NCBI GenBank assembly: GCA_964580185.1
Contig: CAZOJQ010000059.1
Span: 1-8,494 of the forward strand
From: CAYWWY01 sp964580185
Lineage (GTDB): Bacteria > Thermotogota > Thermotogae > MWEM01
Reading direction: 5' to 3'
DNA length: 8,494 nucleotides
In this document: positions 6,727-8,494 of the stretch, one piece after another
Layout of the letters: every line of letters begins with the position of its first letter
How positions within the stretch are numbered: the stretch's first letter is position 1
Translations under genes and position numbers: made by a program
Notes under the pieces: model-generated
The model's input: only the letters and a program-made list of their open reading frames with translations
Database searches by the model: none
What the model was told of the DNA's origin: nothing

Positions 6727-7143
6727 ATGCGAAAACGAAAAGGCTTTACCCTCGTAGAACTGATCATTGTAATGGCTGTGATTGCGGCTCTTATGACTGC
6801 ATTGATACCGTTAGCAATAGGAGCGGTAAGAAAGGCAGAAGCAAGCCAGATTGCGCGGAATCTTCGGGCAATCCAAAAAGCGGTTGAAGAGTATTGTCTG
6901 GTCCTTAGCCCTATGACTGGACCGGAGAATGTCAATGATCTTGCAATAGGCATCCAAGGAAGGATCAATGATAAGCTGTATGGGATAATCCAAGTTACTA
7001 CAGATGGAAGTATTATAAAGTATTTTGTATATTATCAGGGCAAGAACTTCTCTATAAAAGAGGTTGTGGAACACTTTTTTGATGTTCAGACGGGTCCAAT
7101 TGGTCAGTTTGGTGTATACGCGCGATTGCCTTTAATGTGGTAA
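6727..7143 (+). CDS. Type IV pilin / pseudopilin-like protein with class III prepilin signal (first of two)
   Basis: The 138-aa product starts with a short basic leader (MRKRKG) cut by prepilin peptidase between Gly6 and Phe7. The mature N-terminus is FTLVELIIVMAVIAALM, with Glu at mature position 5 as needed for assembly. This hydrophobic helix (about residues 7-33, with Pro28) anchors the protein and later packs in the filament core. The rest is a small, polar C-terminal domain with one cysteine (Cys57), so no disulfide is possible within it. It ends in YARLPLMW. AGAGGAG lies 7 nt before the ATG. The neighbour downstream is a paralogue: about half of the first 56 residues are identical. No assembly ATPase, platform protein or peptidase gene is in the window, so I cannot say whether it joins a type IV pilus, a competence pilus or a type II secretion system. 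The class is certain; the role is not. Confidence 0.85.
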   Translation: MRKRKGFTLVELIIVMAVIAALMTALIPLAIGAVRKAEASQIARNLRAIQKAVEEYCLVLSPMTGPENVNDLAIGIQGRINDKLYGIIQVTTDGSIIKYFVYYQGKNFSIKEVVEHFFDVQTGPIGQFGVYARLPLMW

Positions 7144-7223
7144 GTAATTCAAGGAATCTGTTATTTCGACGATTGATATCTATTGGTTTTAAAAACTTTA
7201 CTCCAAATAAGGAGGGATTAGGT

Positions 7224-7679
7224 ATGAAAAGAAGAAGTGGGTTTACCTTAGTGGAATTGTTAATTGTTTTAGCAGTCATTGCGGCGTTGCTGGCTACTTT
7301 AACGCCAGTAGCGGTGAATGCAGTGAGAAATGCGAATGCTTCTGCTGCAGCATCTGATATAAGGACTGTACGGGAAGCGATCCAATCATTCTATTATACT
7401 GAAAAAGTAATGCCCGTTGTAAGCGGCACAGCCTTATTTGCTGTTCTTTATGAAAGTGGTTATCTTACCAGAATCCCTAACATCTCTAGCGATATTGACA
7501 TGATCAGTGTTTCAACTGGATCCGGGGTGAACCCAGTTACTACAAGGCCTTGGCAATACCAGCAATTTACTCTACAGTATACGGGAGCTGGGGATGCTGG
7601 ATACATGATGGCAGCATGGGAGGAACTATCCGGAACTCAAGGGGACTTGAGAGTCGTTACAAGAATGCCGATTTTCTAA
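7224..7679 (+). CDS. Type IV pilin / pseudopilin-like protein with class III prepilin signal (second of two)
   Basis: The 151-aa product has the leader MKRRSG, cut before Phe7, then FTLVELLIVLAVIAALLAT with Glu at mature position 5 and Pro28, just as in the preceding gene. The C-terminal domain is rich in Ser, Thr and Gly, has no cysteine, and contains LYESGYLTRIP, a pattern common in pseudopilin-type proteins (a position-dependent 'gYL..iP'). It ends in VVTRMPIF, similar to the end of its neighbour. The ATG at 7224 is chosen because AAGGAGGG (7209-7216) lies 7 nt upstream and the signal peptide begins there. The open frame extends back to 7137, but that would place 29 unrelated residues before the leader. 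It starts 80 nt after the first prepilin gene and is followed by a terminator, so the two probably form a bicistronic unit. It is likely a minor or major pilin; its system is unknown. Confidence 0.87.
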   Translation: MKRRSGFTLVELLIVLAVIAALLATLTPVAVNAVRNANASAAASDIRTVREAIQSFYYTEKVMPVVSGTALFAVLYESGYLTRIPNISSDIDMISVSTGSGVNPVTTRPWQYQQFTLQYTGAGDAGYMMAAWEELSGTQGDLRVVTRMPIF

Positions 7680-7742
7680 GGCAGTACAATTCGTTCGGGT
7701 AAAGATATTTGTCTTATAGTTAAACTTGTTCGATTGATAGCG

Positions 7743-7777
7743 AAAAAACCGGTAGTCAACCCGATACCGGTTTTTTT
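7743..7777 (+). terminator. Intrinsic terminator after the prepilin genes
   Basis: AAAAAACCGGTA (7743-7754) pairs perfectly with TACCGGTTTTTT (7765-7776) around a 10-nt loop, and the 3' arm runs into seven T residues (7771-7777). It lies 63 nt after the second prepilin stop. The A-run on the left arm means it could also work on the opposite strand. Confidence 0.92.
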
Positions 7778-7813
7778 AACATCTGAAGTAAGAGAAATCC
7801 TATTTGGAGCATT

Positions 7814-7885
7814 GTGAATGGTAAATAAGAGTGAACAATCATTGGCAAATAAGAATGAACAGGTTTTGGCAAATAAGCGTGAACA
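7814..7885 (+). repeat. Left terminal repeats of an IS21-family element
   Basis: Three 18-base copies of GG(T/C)AAATAAGNNTGAACA start at 7820, 7844 and 7868, an exact 24-bp period. Copies 2 and 3 differ at only two bases; copy 1 has T instead of C at its third base. IS21-family elements typically carry several such transposase-binding repeats inside each end, and the start of istA follows here at the expected side. The outer end may be the TG at 7814. No inverted matching right end is in the window. Confidence 0.7.
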
Positions 7886-7956
7886 CTTTTCCGTTCTCCG
7901 AGTAGTACGAATGGATCATCTTGTACTCTAGGAGGGACAACAGGGAAAAAGGAAGT

Positions 7957-8076
7957 GAGTGGAAAACGTACAGCGAAATCCAAAGTCTGAAGAAAAAGGG
8001 ACGGAAAATCACACAGATCGGCAGAAAACTCAAGGTCTCGCAAAATCCAAAGTACGTTTGGAGTAAAACGTGGTAA
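7957..8076 (+). pseudogene. istA: Broken N-terminus of an IS21-family transposase (IstA)
   Basis: From 7960 one frame reads WKTYSEIQSLKKKGRKITQI and then GRKLKVS. This resembles the helix-turn-helix start of IstA transposases, which begin roughly W.(M/T)Y..IQ.LK..G....QIAR.LGIS..TV.KYL. After KVS the family pattern is lost (QNPKYVWSKTW) and a TAA follows at 8074-8076, so under 40 of about 400-500 residues remain. No start codon sits in this frame directly before Trp. A good AGGAGGG is present at 7930-7936 and a GTG at 7955 is one frame off, so the start itself may be shifted by an indel. The DDE catalytic domain and the partner ATPase IstB are absent from the window. The terminal repeats just upstream support the assignment. 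Confidence 0.6.
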
Positions 8077-8494
8077 AATATACCGTGCAGGCTGCTTTGC
8101 AACTTTTTCCTTATGTACTACACGAAAAAACATCGGAAGATCCAAGCCCAGAAAATCAAGGGTTTTGTTCTGGAAGACGGAGCAGATCTCTTTGATCCCA
8201 CTGTACTAAGAAAAACCGGAATCGTGGTAACTTGCTGGCTTTGTACCCAAGATAAAGGGGAAAAAAAGCCCCCATAAGTCCCCGCTCAAACCGTCCCTGT
8301 TGCTACTTCCTGGTAGGGTTTTATGGTATACACGGTGTGGATTCAGACATGAAACCATTCCCGTATATTCATCCGGGAATTTTTGGAAGAACGACGGTTC
8401 TGGGGAACCAAAAAAAAGAAAGCTGCTTCCGTCAATATATCGAGAAATCATCGAATGCACCCGAAAAAAAGATCGAATCTAACAATTAAATAGA
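8077..8494. other. Unassigned, apparently decayed DNA
   Basis: No open frame here has a convincing combination of start, ribosome binding site and recognisable product. The best + strand piece is a 54-codon frame, 8113-8277 (starting MYYTKKHRKIQAQKIKGFVL and basic at first). Its ATG has no ribosome binding site, and the frame is the same as the istA remnant after its stop. A 60-codon frame (8300-8482) ends in a basic tail and is equally unsupported. A minus-strand frame at 8206-8460 looks like a shadow. A possible terminator hairpin lies at 8357-8384. I read this as leftover insertion-element or other degraded sequence, with low certainty. Confidence 0.35.
8357..8384 (+). terminator. Possible intrinsic terminator
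   Basis: ATTCCCG (8357-8363) and CGGGAAT (8374-8380) form a perfect 7-bp stem with a 10-nt loop, followed at once by four more T residues. The T-run is short and no gene is recognised directly upstream, so this could be the end of a lost transcription unit or chance. Confidence 0.4.

Noticed and set aside
7820..7885. CRISPR array
   Set aside because: The repeats are three 18-mers separated by 6-base gaps, far too short for spacers; the pattern fits transposase-binding repeats of an IS21-family end.
7756..8145. 129-aa minus-strand open frame across the insertion element end
   Set aside because: It crosses the terminal repeats and the istA remnant in antisense and starts in unassigned DNA; the periodic repeats explain the open frame, and no family is recognised.
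8300..8332. Promoter-like TTGCTA and TGGTATACA
   Set aside because: The spacing of 21 bp is too long and no gene with a ribosome binding site follows.

Overview
The window comes from a bacterium of intermediate GC content. It uses strong AGGAG-type ribosome binding sites, sigma70-like TATAAT promoters and several non-ATG starts (TTG for gmd, probably GTG for fcl and the polymerase/ligase gene). A GDP-fucose locus with an O-antigen ligase/polymerase-like protein, plus class III prepilins, suggests a cell with a surface polysaccharide and pilus or pseudopilus machinery. The prepilin N-termini remind me of Thermotogota or some Firmicutes, but the phylum cannot be settled from this sequence. All recognised genes lie on the + strand.

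Layout: (1) 1-348 is the 3' end of a cation-diffusion-facilitator-like membrane protein cut by the window edge. (2) 349-659 has no gene but carries an extended -10 promoter that probably starts the polysaccharide transcript. (3) 660-3715 is a GDP-L-fucose module: gmd, fcl (8-nt overlap) and a GT11 alpha-1,2-fucosyltransferase. (4) 3737-3928 is a decayed family 2 glycosyltransferase made of frame-shifted pieces. (5) 3977-6442 is a large Wzy/WaaL-type membrane protein with its own promoter and a long C-terminal soluble region. (6) 6443-6726 is AT-rich and holds a near-consensus promoter and a hairpin that would hide the ribosome binding site of the next gene. (7) 6727-7679 holds two tandem paralogous prepilin genes, followed by a clear intrinsic terminator at 7743-7777. 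(8) 7780-8494 has no intact gene. It starts with the left end of an IS21-family element (three terminal repeats at exact 24-bp spacing and a broken istA N-terminus) and continues into unrecognised, apparently decayed DNA.

Taken together, Gmd and Fcl make GDP-L-fucose, the GT11 enzyme adds fucose to a growing glycan, and the O-antigen ligase/polymerase-like protein would polymerise or transfer that glycan outside the cytoplasmic membrane. The GT2 remnant shows that the glycan repeat has lost or changed a step. The prepilin pair is a separate transcription unit. I see no clearly new system. The most interesting items are the Shine-Dalgarno-sequestering leader of the first prepilin gene, the tandem prepilins with a shared C-terminal motif, and the large unassigned C-terminal domain of the ligase/polymerase.
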